From contig JBGVOD010000029.1 in the NCBI GenBank assembly GCA_045126215.1, forward strand, positions 1 to 64,000: a stretch of 64,000 nt of DNA, written 5' to 3'. Position numbers and translations under genes: made by a program. This document shows positions 8,627 through 16,948 of the stretch, piece by piece (positions within the stretch are counted from its first letter, which is position 1; every line of letters begins with the position of its first letter). This DNA is from SVEL01 sp045126215. Its GTDB lineage: Bacteria > Bacillota > Clostridia > Lachnospirales > Lachnospiraceae. The notes below the pieces were generated by a model that was given only the letters and a program-made list of their open reading frames with translations, was not told where the DNA came from and ran no database searches.

Positions 8627-8899
8627 CTATGCACTTAATCTCTCATATTTCTCTTCCGCAGTCAATTCCTTACTCTCCAAAATTGCCACATACTCATGGT
8701 AATTATCTATGTCCTCATCCAAATCATCTGTTACATGAAATCTTTCTGCAGCATTTCTTCTAAGTATTTCCCAAACCAGATATACTTCTGATACATCCCC
8801 CTCATCAAGTCCGTGTCCGGTGAGTATCTTACACCCCTCTTCCATTCTTAAGATACCCTCTACCACTTTTATAAGGTCAATAAAATCTTTTTTGTCCAT
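8627..8899 (-). CDS. Hypothetical acidic protein
   Basis: A 90-residue soluble protein, strongly acidic (many D/E, for example DDLDEDIDNYHEY at about 58-70), with no signal peptide or membrane segment. I do not recognise the family. Its ATG follows directly on the stop of the membrane-protein gene upstream, with GGAGGA inside that gene's end as ribosome site, so the two are translationally coupled. Position between the partition genes and the restriction operon marks it as element cargo. Function unknown. Confidence 0.7.
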   Translation of the reverse strand: MDKKDFIDLIKVVEGILRMEEGCKILTGHGLDEGDVSEVYLVWEILRRNAAERFHVTDDLDEDIDNYHEYVAILESKELTAEEKYERLSA

Positions 8900-9325
8900 T
8901 TAGTCCTCCTCTTTGATAACCGTTATCCTTGGTTTCTCCGGATATTTGTTCTGCAGCCATCGTAGTGTCGCATTCGAGAATATACTAAACTCTGCAAACA
9001 ATACAAATAGCAGCATCACTATCTTTACGATTACTCTTATAACTATGTGACCTATATTGTCAGCAATTCCCCACAACATAGCAGTGTACATTATTGTGCT
9101 TGCAATACAAGGAACTATTGCGATAACTGGCATTACACTTAGCACCACATACACAAGCGTAAATACTACTCCAATTCCTAATGCAGCTATACCCTCTACA
9201 CCGGGCAATAATTTCTGCAGAATGGGGATGCTCCATACCATTCCTGCAATCGCATTAAGAAATGGCAATCCGTAATTCGTCTCATATTTTTTTGTCTTTG
9301 TTGGATGAACTATGTACTTTGCCAT
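8900..9325 (-). CDS. Hypothetical membrane protein of the element
   Basis: 141 residues with a basic N-terminus (KTKKYE), about four hydrophobic segments between residues 20 and 118, and a charged tail ending in IKEED. No enzymatic motif is seen and I do not recognise the family. A GAGG ribosome site lies five bases upstream of the ATG. It is co-transcribed with the small acidic gene at 8627. Small membrane proteins near RepA/ParAB are common in Firmicute conjugative elements, but its role here is unknown. Confidence 0.7.
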   Translation of the reverse strand: MAKYIVHPTKTKKYETNYGLPFLNAIAGMVWSIPILQKLLPGVEGIAALGIGVVFTLVYVVLSVMPVIAIVPCIASTIMYTAMLWGIADNIGHIVIRVIVKIVMLLFVLFAEFSIFSNATLRWLQNKYPEKPRITVIKEED

Positions 9326-9410
9326 ATTGACCTCGCTTTCTCCCTACAATTATAGGTCTCATTGTTAAAACTTTCAATCACATTATCTTTGGCTTTGAAC
9401 CCTTGCGAGC

Positions 9411-10403
9411 TTAAAAGCTCTCTGTAGGATCAAACCCATACAAATCATGATTTACTTCTGCTGTATAGTAATGGCTAATCGTATTTGGGGCATTATACAA
9501 TGCAGTAATCAGATACGATTTAATATTACTAACTTTTGTTGTGTTACGCTCCATACATCCAATAACATACTGCAGATGTGATGAATTAAGCTTAAGGAAC
9601 TTGCTCTTAACAAGATTGTATGGATACTCTTGACCTGCAATTCTAATTGTCTTTCGTGGCACACATACCACTTCGCAGATAAGCTGATACAACTCCTCAT
9701 ACATATCACGCTCTCGCCATTTATGGTCACTCATAAGAACATCATAATCTATATTCTCTCTGATAAGCTCCATGTAAGCCTCTGTCTCATCTATCGTATC
9801 TTCTGCAGATTGAATGATAGGATAAGTATTATTCAATTTAGTTTTATTGTTATTAGTATTATTAGGGTCTAATTTCTCGACTGGTGCCTGTCCACTTTTT
9901 AGACTTGTACCCGTACACATTTCAGCCTCGTCTTCTTTCTGTACCGGTACACTATTTATACCAGTTTGATTTTTAGACTGGTCTTCTACCACGGGTACAG
10001 ATTTTCTACCCGTCTGTTTTTTAGACCGGTCTAGTGGTTCTGGCTTCTCTTGTGACACAAAATTCTTCACATAAATAATATTAGCCTTACCATTCTCTTG
10101 CACCATATCAATAAGCCCGATTTCATTTAATTCCTTTAATGCCCCAACTGCAGTCATTTTACTGCAGTTGAGGTCTTCCATAATGCTTGTAATTGCATAC
10201 TTGATAAACACTCTATTCTCTTCATCAAACCATCCACTTCTTGCTGATAAAGACATACGGTCAAGCATAAGTCCGTAGAGAAGTTTTGCATTATTTGAAA
10301 TTTCTTTAAATCGAGCATCCACTATTAAAGCCTTTGGCAAACGATAAAATGTAAACTGGTCTGCCTCCTGACCATAATAAAATTCCAAATCTAATCTCTC
10401 CAC
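9411..10403 (-). CDS. repA: RepA_N-type replication initiator
   Basis: Plasmid-type initiator found on Firmicute plasmids and integrative elements; it binds the element's origin. The N-terminal RepA_N domain (about 5-110) carries QFTFYRLPKAL and SNNAKLLYGLMLDRMSLS, then a winged-helix part with MTAVGALKELNEIGLI. A low-complexity linker (about 130-200) is rich in K, Q and T. The C-terminal part resembles the DUF6017 domain seen in Lachnospiraceae initiators. The start is a choice: a GTG at 10403 with AGGAGG 12 bases upstream gives a normal N-terminus, while an in-frame ATG at 10433 inside parB lacks a good ribosome site. It lies directly downstream of parA-parB. Confidence 0.85.
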   Translation of the reverse strand: MERLDLEFYYGQEADQFTFYRLPKALIVDARFKEISNNAKLLYGLMLDRMSLSARSGWFDEENRVFIKYAITSIMEDLNCSKMTAVGALKELNEIGLIDMVQENGKANIIYVKNFVSQEKPEPLDRSKKQTGRKSVPVVEDQSKNQTGINSVPVQKEDEAEMCTGTSLKSGQAPVEKLDPNNTNNNKTKLNNTYPIIQSAEDTIDETEAYMELIRENIDYDVLMSDHKWRERDMYEELYQLICEVVCVPRKTIRIAGQEYPYNLVKSKFLKLNSSHLQYVIGCMERNTTKVSNIKSYLITALYNAPNTISHYYTAEVNHDLYGFDPTESF

Positions 10404-10405
10404 GC

Positions 10406-11302
10406 TTATAACTGACCTCCTTTCTCTTTCCATTCATCAAGAAGCTTTACGATTAAATCTTCAATATCACTGTTACTAGTCGTTGGGTCAAAATAAGAAT
10501 CCAACTTCTTTTGATTAAATACCACCTTTCTCACTGGTGGCTTTACATACGTAAGCATATCTCTAAGGTAAGCTTCATTCAGATATCCTTTCTTACCAGC
10601 TTCCTTAATTCGTGTTGCTTGCTCCACATCAATTACTACACCAAGGTCTGATAACACATCATAAATTATTTCTTGTTGTGCTACATCCAACACAGACACC
10701 TCAACTCCTTGCTTGATACCTAACTTCTTAGCATCTACAAGACCAAGTAATTCTTCCGTAAGTCTTGCCAAGCAAATATATCTCTGGACTGTCTTCTGAC
10801 TTTCCCCGGTTTGCTCGCTCATAGTTTCCAAGCTAAGACCGCCTCCGGCTCCCTGATGTTTCATTGCTTCATACTTCATGCTATATGCTTTTGCTTTTTC
10901 ACTAATAAGAATATCCTCTCTCTGAATATTGGAATCTACCATGATGATAATAGCTTCATCATCTGAATAATCCTTTACGATAAAAGGCATATCTTTCTTG
11001 CCTGCAAGTTCAGAAGCACGTCTTCTTCTATGACCGGATATAATCTCATATCCACCTTCCGTTCTAGGTCTCGCAAGACCTGGAACTAACACTCCGTATG
11101 CTTTAACACTTTCCACGGTCTCTTCCATTTTTTCATCATCCATTACTCTAAACGGATGGTCTTTGAATGTATGGAGTTCTGACAATGGAATATTGATTAT
11201 CTGTCCATCTAACTTCTGGTCCCCGGGACTAGAAGTGTCCAAACCAAACATATCATCATAACTCGTTAATTTAATTTTTTCTCCAAGATTTCTTTTAGCC
11301 AT
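10406..11302 (-). CDS. parB: ParB-family partition protein
   Basis: 298-residue ParB/Spo0J-type DNA-binding protein that loads at parS-like sites and works with ParA to segregate the element. The ParB/sulfiredoxin nuclease-like N-terminal domain (about 35-125) includes IINIPLSELHTFKDHPF and the box II motif ISGHRRRRASEL. A helix-turn-helix follows (MSEQTGESQKTVQRYICLARL). The ATG at 11302 has AGGAGG nine bases upstream and overlaps the end of parA by eight bases. A further in-frame start at 11311 is weaker. Its own end meets the repA start, so parA-parB-repA form one unit. Confidence 0.92.
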   Translation of the reverse strand: MAKRNLGEKIKLTSYDDMFGLDTSSPGDQKLDGQIINIPLSELHTFKDHPFRVMDDEKMEETVESVKAYGVLVPGLARPRTEGGYEIISGHRRRRASELAGKKDMPFIVKDYSDDEAIIIMVDSNIQREDILISEKAKAYSMKYEAMKHQGAGGGLSLETMSEQTGESQKTVQRYICLARLTEELLGLVDAKKLGIKQGVEVSVLDVAQQEIIYDVLSDLGVVIDVEQATRIKEAGKKGYLNEAYLRDMLTYVKPPVRKVVFNQKKLDSYFDPTTSNSDIEDLIVKLLDEWKEKGGQL

Positions 11303-12077
11303 TGTTAGCAACCTCCTTTGTTAATTCCTCATATGCCACTGCAACCTTACCTTTGCCATCATGCTCATAGATACTAATACCCATTGCAGGTGTTTCCGCC
11401 GCTCTTACAGACATTGGAATCACAGTATCGAAGATATGAACCTTTGCTCCGTATGTGTTATACAAAACTTCTGTAATCTCTGCTGCATAATTGGTTCTGT
11501 AATCCACCATAGTAAGCAGAATACCCATTATATTGAGTTTAGGGTTCATTTTACGCTTAACCCTACTAATTGTCTTTAAAAGCTGTTCTAAGCCCTTTAA
11601 AGGCAAATAAGCGGCTTGTACGGGTATAATAACTTCATCAGCTGCTACAAGTGCATTCAATGTGAGCTGTCCCAAGTTTGGAGAACAATCTACTATGATA
11701 TAATCATACTTATCTCCAACAAGCTCAATGTAGTCTCTTAATGTTGTCTCACTACTCATAATTCCAATAAGGGATGTTTCTACACCGGATAATTCAATAT
11801 TGGCTGGCATAAGGTCTACGCCCTCTTCATGATGAAGAATACCTGCTTCTAAATCAAAATCTTCCTCGTTCAACACCCATTCCATGATTTGAGCCATTGT
11901 AATTTCTAAACTATCTGGCTCTTGATACCCCAACGCCTCAGTGAGTGACCCCTGAGGATCGTTGTCTATCAACAATACTTTCTTGCCTAATCTAGCAAGT
12001 CCAATTCCTAAATTTACTGTTGTGGTAGTCTTCGCAACTCCACCTTTTTGATTTGCACAAATTATTACTTTACTCAT
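11295..12077 (-). CDS. parA: ParA-family partition ATPase
   Basis: 260-residue Walker-type ATPase (MinD/ParA superfamily) that moves ParB-bound DNA over the nucleoid. It has the deviant Walker A CANQKGGVAKTTTTVNLG (7-24), LLIDNDPQGS as the A' motif, and IIVDCSPNLG as Walker B. It lacks an N-terminal HTH, so it is the short chromosomal/Soj-like type. AAGGAGA lies nine bases before the ATG. Upstream is the ATTCGTA-repeat region that may hold the partition site. Confidence 0.94.
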   Translation of the reverse strand: MSKVIICANQKGGVAKTTTTVNLGIGLARLGKKVLLIDNDPQGSLTEALGYQEPDSLEITMAQIMEWVLNEEDFDLEAGILHHEEGVDLMPANIELSGVETSLIGIMSSETTLRDYIELVGDKYDYIIVDCSPNLGQLTLNALVAADEVIIPVQAAYLPLKGLEQLLKTISRVKRKMNPKLNIMGILLTMVDYRTNYAAEITEVLYNTYGAKVHIFDTVIPMSVRAAETPAMGISIYEHDGKGKVAVAYEELTKEVANNG

Positions 12078-12095
12078 ATGGTTTAATCTCCTTTT

Positions 12096-12272
12096 CTACT
12101 TGTTTGTTGTTAATGTCATTTCCACCTCTAAATATTTGCGGAAATACTTGTTTGTACCTTTGTTACTAAATATCTCTGAGGACTCTGTAATTTTTACATT
12201 AGGAATCTGCAATAACTGTTCCTCTAACCACTCCATATCCTCTTTTGTTCCTTGCAATCTCACTTTAACCAT
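12096..12272 (-). CDS. Small DUF3970-like protein
   Basis: A 58-residue protein starting MVKVRLQGTKEDMEWLEEQL and containing NKGTNKYFRKYLEVEM, which fits the DUF3970 small proteins often found beside ParA in Lachnospiraceae elements. Function unknown. The start at 12272 has GGAGG seven bases upstream. An in-frame ATG at 12338 with its own AGGAGG (11-base spacing) would add 22 residues; a leader-like role for that extra segment cannot be excluded. It is the first gene of the par-rep unit. Confidence 0.65.
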   Translation of the reverse strand: MVKVRLQGTKEDMEWLEEQLLQIPNVKITESSEIFSNKGTNKYFRKYLEVEMTLTTNK

Positions 12273-12374
12273 GTCTTCACCTCCCGGACTAACCGGATTT
12301 CTGACCATATGAGCTGCACTTAACGCTGTGTTTCTCATTGACTTTGCTTCCTCCTTTCAATTTCCTTAGTCAAC

Positions 12375-12440
12375 CATTCGCAATTCGTATCTCATTCGTA
12401 GCCCAAGCCTTAAAATTCGTATCTTTTTTTGACTATACGA
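12375..12440. repeat. ATTCGTA repeat cluster upstream of parA unit
   Basis: Several short direct copies of ATTCG(T)A occur within about 65 bp, two of them extended to AATTCGTATCT, and an inverted TATACGA lies at the edge (12,434). Clustered short repeats next to repA/parAB genes are typical of iterons or ParB sites, but the copies are short and imperfect and their role is inferred from position only. Confidence 0.4.
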
Positions 12441-12443
12441 AAA

Positions 12444-12480
12444 AAGGACTTTTCCTAAGAATTTCTTAGAAAAAGTCCTT
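12444..12480 (-). terminator. Hairpin terminator between lysS and the element
   Basis: Arms of 18 bp with one mismatch (AAGGACTTTT...AAGTCCTT) and a run of six T on the minus strand. It would stop transcription arriving from lysS before the par-rep unit. The bases after the stem repeat the 14-mer seen at the hsdR terminator. Confidence 0.7.
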
Positions 12481-12484
12481 AATT

Positions 12485-12626
12485 TTAAGGTTATATTCTG
12501 TTTGCTATAAACTGCTAATTCGTCACTTTAGACCATATTTCTTCACAGTTCGTTAGAAATTTGTTGCACCTAGCGTTGCACTAAGGGGTATAGTGAAGCT
12601 CGGAAACCCTTGATTTTACTGGGTTT
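12485..12626. other. Gene-free boundary between mobile element and core genome
   Basis: No gene is seen here. Direct repeats GTGCAAC/GTGCAAC 12 bp apart (minus strand, about 12,564-12,582) and a weak AAACCC/GGGTTT inverted repeat (about 12,604-12,626) lie between element-type genes and lysS. This is where an attachment site would be expected. Without the other end of the element the site cannot be defined. Confidence 0.35.
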
Positions 12627-14171
12627 TTACTTATCAAAACTCTTCATTGTTGGGAATAATAATACATCCCTTATTGCAGGGGAATCTGTCAGCAACATTA
12701 CAAGTCTATCGATACCATAACCGATACCTCCTGTAGGTGGCATACCAATTTCCAAAGCATTTAAGAAATCTTCATCTGTGTGGTTTGCTTCTTCGTCACC
12801 AGCATCCGCTGCAGCATCCTGAAGCTTGAATCTTTCTCTCTGGTCGATTGGATCGTTTAATTCTGAGTATGCATTACACATTTCCCATGTGTTAATGAAT
12901 AATTCGAATCTTTCTACCTTTTCTGGTTCATCTGCCTTCTTCTTTGTAAGTGGAGAGATCGCAATTGGATGATCCATAATGAATGTAGGCTGGATGAGGT
13001 TCTTTTCGCAGAACTCTTCGAAGAAGAGGTTGATGATATCACCCTTTGTATGACGTTCTTCGAACTCTACATGGTGTTCTTTTGCAAGAGCCTTTGCAGC
13101 TTCATCAGATTCTACAGTATCAAAATCTATGCCTGTATACTTCTTAATTGCATCATTCATTGTTAAGCGCTCGAATGGCTTACCAAAGTCAATTTCGATT
13201 CCGTTATAAGTAATCTTTGTTGTTCCACAAACCTTTTCAGCAAGATAACGGAACATGCTCTCTGTAAGTTCCATCATACCATAGTAGTCTGTGTATGCCT
13301 GATATAATTCCATAAGTGTGAACTCAGGGTTGTGTCTTGTATCTACACCTTCGTTACGGAATACTCTACCGATTTCATATACTCTTTCAAGACCACCAAC
13401 GATAAGTCTCTTTAAGTATAATTCAAGAGAAATACGAAGCTTAACATCTTCATCAAGAGCGTTATAATGTGTTTCGAATGGTCTAGCGGCTGCACCACCA
13501 GCATTTGAAACGAGCATTGGTGTTTCAACTTCCATAAATCCTCTTGCATCAAGGAAGTTACGGATTTCTTTGATAATCTTTGAACGCTTGATGAACGTTT
13601 CCTTTACATCCGGGTTCATTATAAGGTCTGTATATCTCTGTCTATATCTAAGGTCTGTGTTTGTAAGACCATGATATTTCTCTGGAAGAATCTGAAGGCT
13701 CTTTGAAAGAAGAGTAACCTTTGCAGCATGAATTGAGATTTCTCCTGTCTTTGTTTCAAATACTTCACCAGTAATACCCACAATATCACCAATATCATAC
13801 TTTTTAAAATCCTTGTATGAATCTTCGCCAATGCTGTCACGTGCTACATATGACTGGATATTTCCCTGTAAATCCTGAACATTACAGAAAGATGCCTTAC
13901 CCATAACTCTCTTTGACATCATACGACCTGCAATAGTAACTGTCTTTCCATTTAATTCCTGGAAGTTATTTTTGATATCCATACTATGGTGTGTAACATC
14001 AAACTTTGTGATTTCAAATGGGTTCTTTCCATTTGCCTGTAATTCAGCAAGCTTTTCTCTTCTAACCTTTAATAACTGGTTAATATCCTGCTGTTGGTTC
14101 TGATTATTTTGATTATTCTGGTTATTTTGGTTATTCTGATTAACATTTTGATTGTTATTCTGTTCAGCCAT
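12627..14171 (-). CDS. lysS: Lysyl-tRNA synthetase, class II
   Basis: Charges tRNA-Lys with lysine in the cytoplasm. It has the OB-fold anticodon-binding domain (about 75-180; ITIAGRMMSKR) and the class II catalytic core with motif 2 (RVFRNEGVDTRHNPEFTLME) and motif 3 (GIGYGIDRLVMLL). At 514 residues it is slightly long because of an N-terminal tract (residues 4-30) made almost only of Asn and Gln before the usual LLKVRREKLAELQ start. The tract is encoded by an imperfect short repeat that could vary by slippage. It lies just downstream of greA, a gene order seen in many Firmicutes. A 9-bp-arm hairpin (14198-14218) sits between the two genes. Confidence 0.96.
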   Translation of the reverse strand: MAEQNNNQNVNQNNQNNQNNQNNQNQQQDINQLLKVRREKLAELQANGKNPFEITKFDVTHHSMDIKNNFQELNGKTVTIAGRMMSKRVMGKASFCNVQDLQGNIQSYVARDSIGEDSYKDFKKYDIGDIVGITGEVFETKTGEISIHAAKVTLLSKSLQILPEKYHGLTNTDLRYRQRYTDLIMNPDVKETFIKRSKIIKEIRNFLDARGFMEVETPMLVSNAGGAAARPFETHYNALDEDVKLRISLELYLKRLIVGGLERVYEIGRVFRNEGVDTRHNPEFTLMELYQAYTDYYGMMELTESMFRYLAEKVCGTTKITYNGIEIDFGKPFERLTMNDAIKKYTGIDFDTVESDEAAKALAKEHHVEFEERHTKGDIINLFFEEFCEKNLIQPTFIMDHPIAISPLTKKKADEPEKVERFELFINTWEMCNAYSELNDPIDQRERFKLQDAAADAGDEEANHTDEDFLNALEIGMPPTGGIGYGIDRLVMLLTDSPAIRDVLLFPTMKSFDK

Positions 14172-14197
14172 TTTGTCCTATTCCTTTCAAACAATAA

Positions 14198-14218
14198 GTG
14201 GGATATTACTATCCCACT
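14198..14218. other. Hairpin between greA and lysS
   Basis: Perfect 9-bp arms AGTGGGATA / TATCCCACT around a three-base loop, in the lysS leader. No T-run follows on the minus strand, so it is not a clear terminator; RNA processing or stability in a greA-lysS transcript is possible. Confidence 0.4.
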
Positions 14219-14279
14219 ATAGTACAGATTTATGTTTCAAATATTTGCCATATCCATAGCACACAAATATTCAGGATAA

Positions 14280-14765
14280 TTAATTAGTTAATCTCTGTAT
14301 TTCTAATACTTTATATTTGAATTCTCCGCTCGGAGCTTCTACTGTAATTGTATCTCCAACTTTCTTTCCGATAAGTTCTCTACCAAGTGGTGATTCGTTA
14401 GAAATTTTATTCTTTAAGCTGTTTGCCTCTGTTGAACCAACAATTTTGAATTCGATTTCTTCTTTTGTCTTCTTTTCAACCAATTTTACGCTACAGCCAA
14501 CATTTATTTTCTTTGTATCTACTTCTTCGTCTGTTACAACTTCAGCATTCTTTAAAATCTTCTCTAATTCTTCAATACGAGCTTCAATATCTCTCTGCTC
14601 GTCCTTTGCAGCATCATATTCAGCATTTTCAGATAAGTCACCCTGTTCTCTTGCTTCTTTAATCTTTTCTGCTACTTCTTTTCTCTTTACTACCTTTAAA
14701 TCCTGTAATTCGTCTTCTAACTTTTTAAGACCTTCGTATGTGAGAATGTTCTTCTTTTCTGCCAT
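14280..14765 (-). CDS. greA: Transcription elongation factor GreA
   Basis: GreA enters the RNA polymerase secondary channel and triggers cleavage of backtracked transcripts. 161 residues, standard size. The N-terminal antiparallel coiled coil (about 8-75) carries the acidic tip in LSENAEYDAAKDEQ, and the C-terminal FKBP-like domain has ESPLGRELIGKKVGDTI. The start at 14765 (MAEKKN) gives the family's normal N-terminus; an in-frame ATG at 14804 would add 13 residues without homology. It is followed by lysS after 108 bp. Confidence 0.95.
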   Translation of the reverse strand: MAEKKNILTYEGLKKLEDELQDLKVVKRKEVAEKIKEAREQGDLSENAEYDAAKDEQRDIEARIEELEKILKNAEVVTDEEVDTKKINVGCSVKLVEKKTKEEIEFKIVGSTEANSLKNKISNESPLGRELIGKKVGDTITVEAPSGEFKYKVLEIQRLTN

Positions 14766-14834
14766 TTTCCTACACCCTTCCTGAATATATAATCTTTGGA
14801 ACAAAGCGAACCAATCCGCTTCGAACTCCTAAAA

Positions 14835-14851
14835 CTCTCAATCTTTGAGAG
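14835..14851. other. Hairpin in the greA upstream region
   Basis: Arms CTCTCAA and TTGAGAG around TCT in the 290-bp gap upstream of greA. Other short complementary segments surround it (GCGA/TCGC), so the leader may fold, but no known RNA family is recognised. Confidence 0.25.
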
Positions 14852-14942
14852 AGCTGCGATACTTCGCTCGATAGTTCAAAATATTATAATCCATTTCTAC
14901 CACTATTGTCAACATTTCCAAACTTTTTTCATTATGTAAATC

Positions 14943-15068
14943 TTTTCATCATACGAGATTTTTGATTATTTCAAACTTTTCATCGTACAATATTTTCATT
15001 ATTTCAACATTTTCATCATACAATATTTTCATTATTTTAATTGTACAATATTTTTAATTATTTCAAAC
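14943..15068. repeat. Degenerate tandem repeat between greA and coaX
   Basis: About four imperfect copies of a 30-34 bp AT-rich unit (TTTTCATCATACAATATTTT followed by CATTATTTCAAAC). The last copy runs into the 3' end of coaX, so the repeat has grown at or into the end of that gene. No ORF or promoter is apparent in it. Confidence 0.6.
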
Positions 15069-15819
15069 TCTTCTTGTATATTTCAAGCAATCCTATTAAT
15101 GTTAAATCTGTATTATAGATATCAATCTTATCAGTCTCATCACAGATGATTCTTCCAAGTCCTCCAGTAGCTACAACCTTTGCATTGGTATATCCGCTTT
15201 CCTCCTTCACCTTATCAATAATGTACTCTGTCTGTCCAATATATCCATATACAAGACCTGCCTGCATACTTGTAATAGTTTCTTTGGCAAGAATGCTTTC
15301 AGGTTTCTTGATTTCTATTTCAGGGAGCTTTGCAGTATCCTCCCAAAGAGCTTTTGCCGAAATTCTAATACCAGGGGCTGTTATACCGGCCACAAATTCT
15401 CCCTTATCATTTACAAGATCATATGTGGTAGCAGTTCCAAAATCAATAACGATTACTGGTCCGCCATACAATTCATAAGCTGCAACAACATCTACTATTC
15501 TATCTGCACCAATTTCCCTAGGATTTGGCACAGCCAAACGAATGCCAGTCTTTGAACCCGGTCCGACGATATATGGCTCTATATTAAAATACTTAATACA
15601 GCAGTTCTTCAACGAATACATTACATTTGGAACAACAGAAGAAATAATAATACCTTTTATTTTTTTGAAATTATCTCCAATTATCCCTTTAATCATAACA
15701 CCATATTCATCTGATGTTCTTGGAACTTTTGTTGTCATTCTATAAGTTCCTATAATCTTATCATTTTCAAATATACCAAGCGTTATATTTGTGTTTCCAA
15801 CATCAATAGCTAATAACAT
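15058..15819 (-). CDS. coaX: Type III pantothenate kinase
   Basis: Phosphorylates pantothenate in the first step of coenzyme A synthesis; the type III enzyme is not feedback-inhibited by CoA. It belongs to the ASKHA fold and shows AIDVGNTNITLGIF (phosphate 1, near the N-terminus), GADRIVDVVAAYELYG, DFGTATTYDLVN and VVATGGLGRII. About 253 residues, normal. The start at 15819 has AGGAG seven bases upstream; an in-frame ATG at 15846 adds nine unlikely residues. The stop codon lies inside the AT-rich tandem repeat. It follows dus by 110 bp. Confidence 0.93.
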   Translation of the reverse strand: MLLAIDVGNTNITLGIFENDKIIGTYRMTTKVPRTSDEYGVMIKGIIGDNFKKIKGIIISSVVPNVMYSLKNCCIKYFNIEPYIVGPGSKTGIRLAVPNPREIGADRIVDVVAAYELYGGPVIVIDFGTATTYDLVNDKGEFVAGITAPGIRISAKALWEDTAKLPEIEIKKPESILAKETITSMQAGLVYGYIGQTEYIIDKVKEESGYTNAKVVATGGLGRIICDETDKIDIYNTDLTLIGLLEIYKKSLK

Positions 15820-15929
15820 ATCATCACTCCTGTCTAACTTTTTCAACTAAATCCTTTTCATCTATATCCTATAAATATCTATGAATCTCTAACATTTTCC
15901 AAGCTTCTCTATCCTATAAATATCTATTA

Positions 15930-16880
15930 TTATCCAAGTTTCTCCATAATCAGCTCACATAATTCATCATAACTCTCTACCATGTTAACGGCATTTCTAA
16001 TGGCTGCACTATGTGGAAGTCCTGTGATATACCATGAAACATGCTTTCTCATTTCTCTTATGCCTGTATAATCTCCCTTATATTCTAAAAGCATCTTTGC
16101 ATGTCTAAGAATCATCTGCTTCACTTCATCAATGTCCGGCTCTGGCAATAATTCACCAGTCTTAAGATAATGACTTGTTCTTTTAAATATCCATGGATTA
16201 CCTCTGGCCGCTCTTCCAATCATAACACCATCGCATCCTGTTATCTCTTTCATAAGTTTTGCATCCTCCGGGCAGGTAATGTCACCATTGCCTATTACAG
16301 GTATTTTTACAGCAGCTTTTACCTGTTTAATAATGTCCCAGTCAGCTTTACCTGAATAATACTGTTCCCTGGTTCTGCCATGTACAGCCACCATTGATGC
16401 GCCATTTGCTTCAGCTATCCTTGCCATTTCCACGGCATTTATCATATCATCGTTAAAACCTTTTCTAATCTTGATTGTAATAGGCTTCTTACATTTACTT
16501 GCCATCTTACCAACAATCTCGCCTGCAAGCTTAGGATTCTTCATAAGTGCCGAGCCCTCTCCATTGCCCACAATCTTTGGAACAGGACATCCCATATTAA
16601 TATCAATAAATGCATATGGTCCATCCTCTATAGCCGATGCAATATCTGCCATAATATCCGGGTCCGAGCCAAAGAGCTGCACACCGATTGGTTTTTCCAT
16701 TTCATCTACTGTCAGCAATTCCTTTGTATTTTTATTTTTGTATAATATCGCCTTCGCACTTACCATCTCCGTGTAGAGAAGGTCACATCCCATTTCTTTA
16801 CATAATTTACGAAATGGCAGGTCTGTTACGCCTGCCATCGGTCCAAGTGCTACTAAATTATTAAAATCTATATCCATCAT
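15930..16880 (-). CDS. dus: tRNA-dihydrouridine synthase
   Basis: FMN-dependent enzyme that reduces uridines in tRNA D-loops (DusB-like). TIM-barrel motifs are present in order: ALGPMAGVTDLPFR, the catalytic cysteine in NMGCPVPKI, HGRTREQYYSGKADW, VIGNGDI and MIGRAARGNPWIF. About 316 residues. The first of two adjacent ATGs at 16880 has AAGGTG six bases upstream and is preferred over an in-frame start at 16916. It is the last of the birA-DUF6145-dus group on this strand. Confidence 0.94.
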   Translation of the reverse strand: MMDIDFNNLVALGPMAGVTDLPFRKLCKEMGCDLLYTEMVSAKAILYKNKNTKELLTVDEMEKPIGVQLFGSDPDIMADIASAIEDGPYAFIDINMGCPVPKIVGNGEGSALMKNPKLAGEIVGKMASKCKKPITIKIRKGFNDDMINAVEMARIAEANGASMVAVHGRTREQYYSGKADWDIIKQVKAAVKIPVIGNGDITCPEDAKLMKEITGCDGVMIGRAARGNPWIFKRTSHYLKTGELLPEPDIDEVKQMILRHAKMLLEYKGDYTGIREMRKHVSWYITGLPHSAAIRNAVNMVESYDELCELIMEKLG

Positions 16881-16948
16881 AATATTCACCTTATATAAGT
16901 ACCTGGAAAATATCAACTCAAATCATATTATCAATCGTATCCAAAAAT

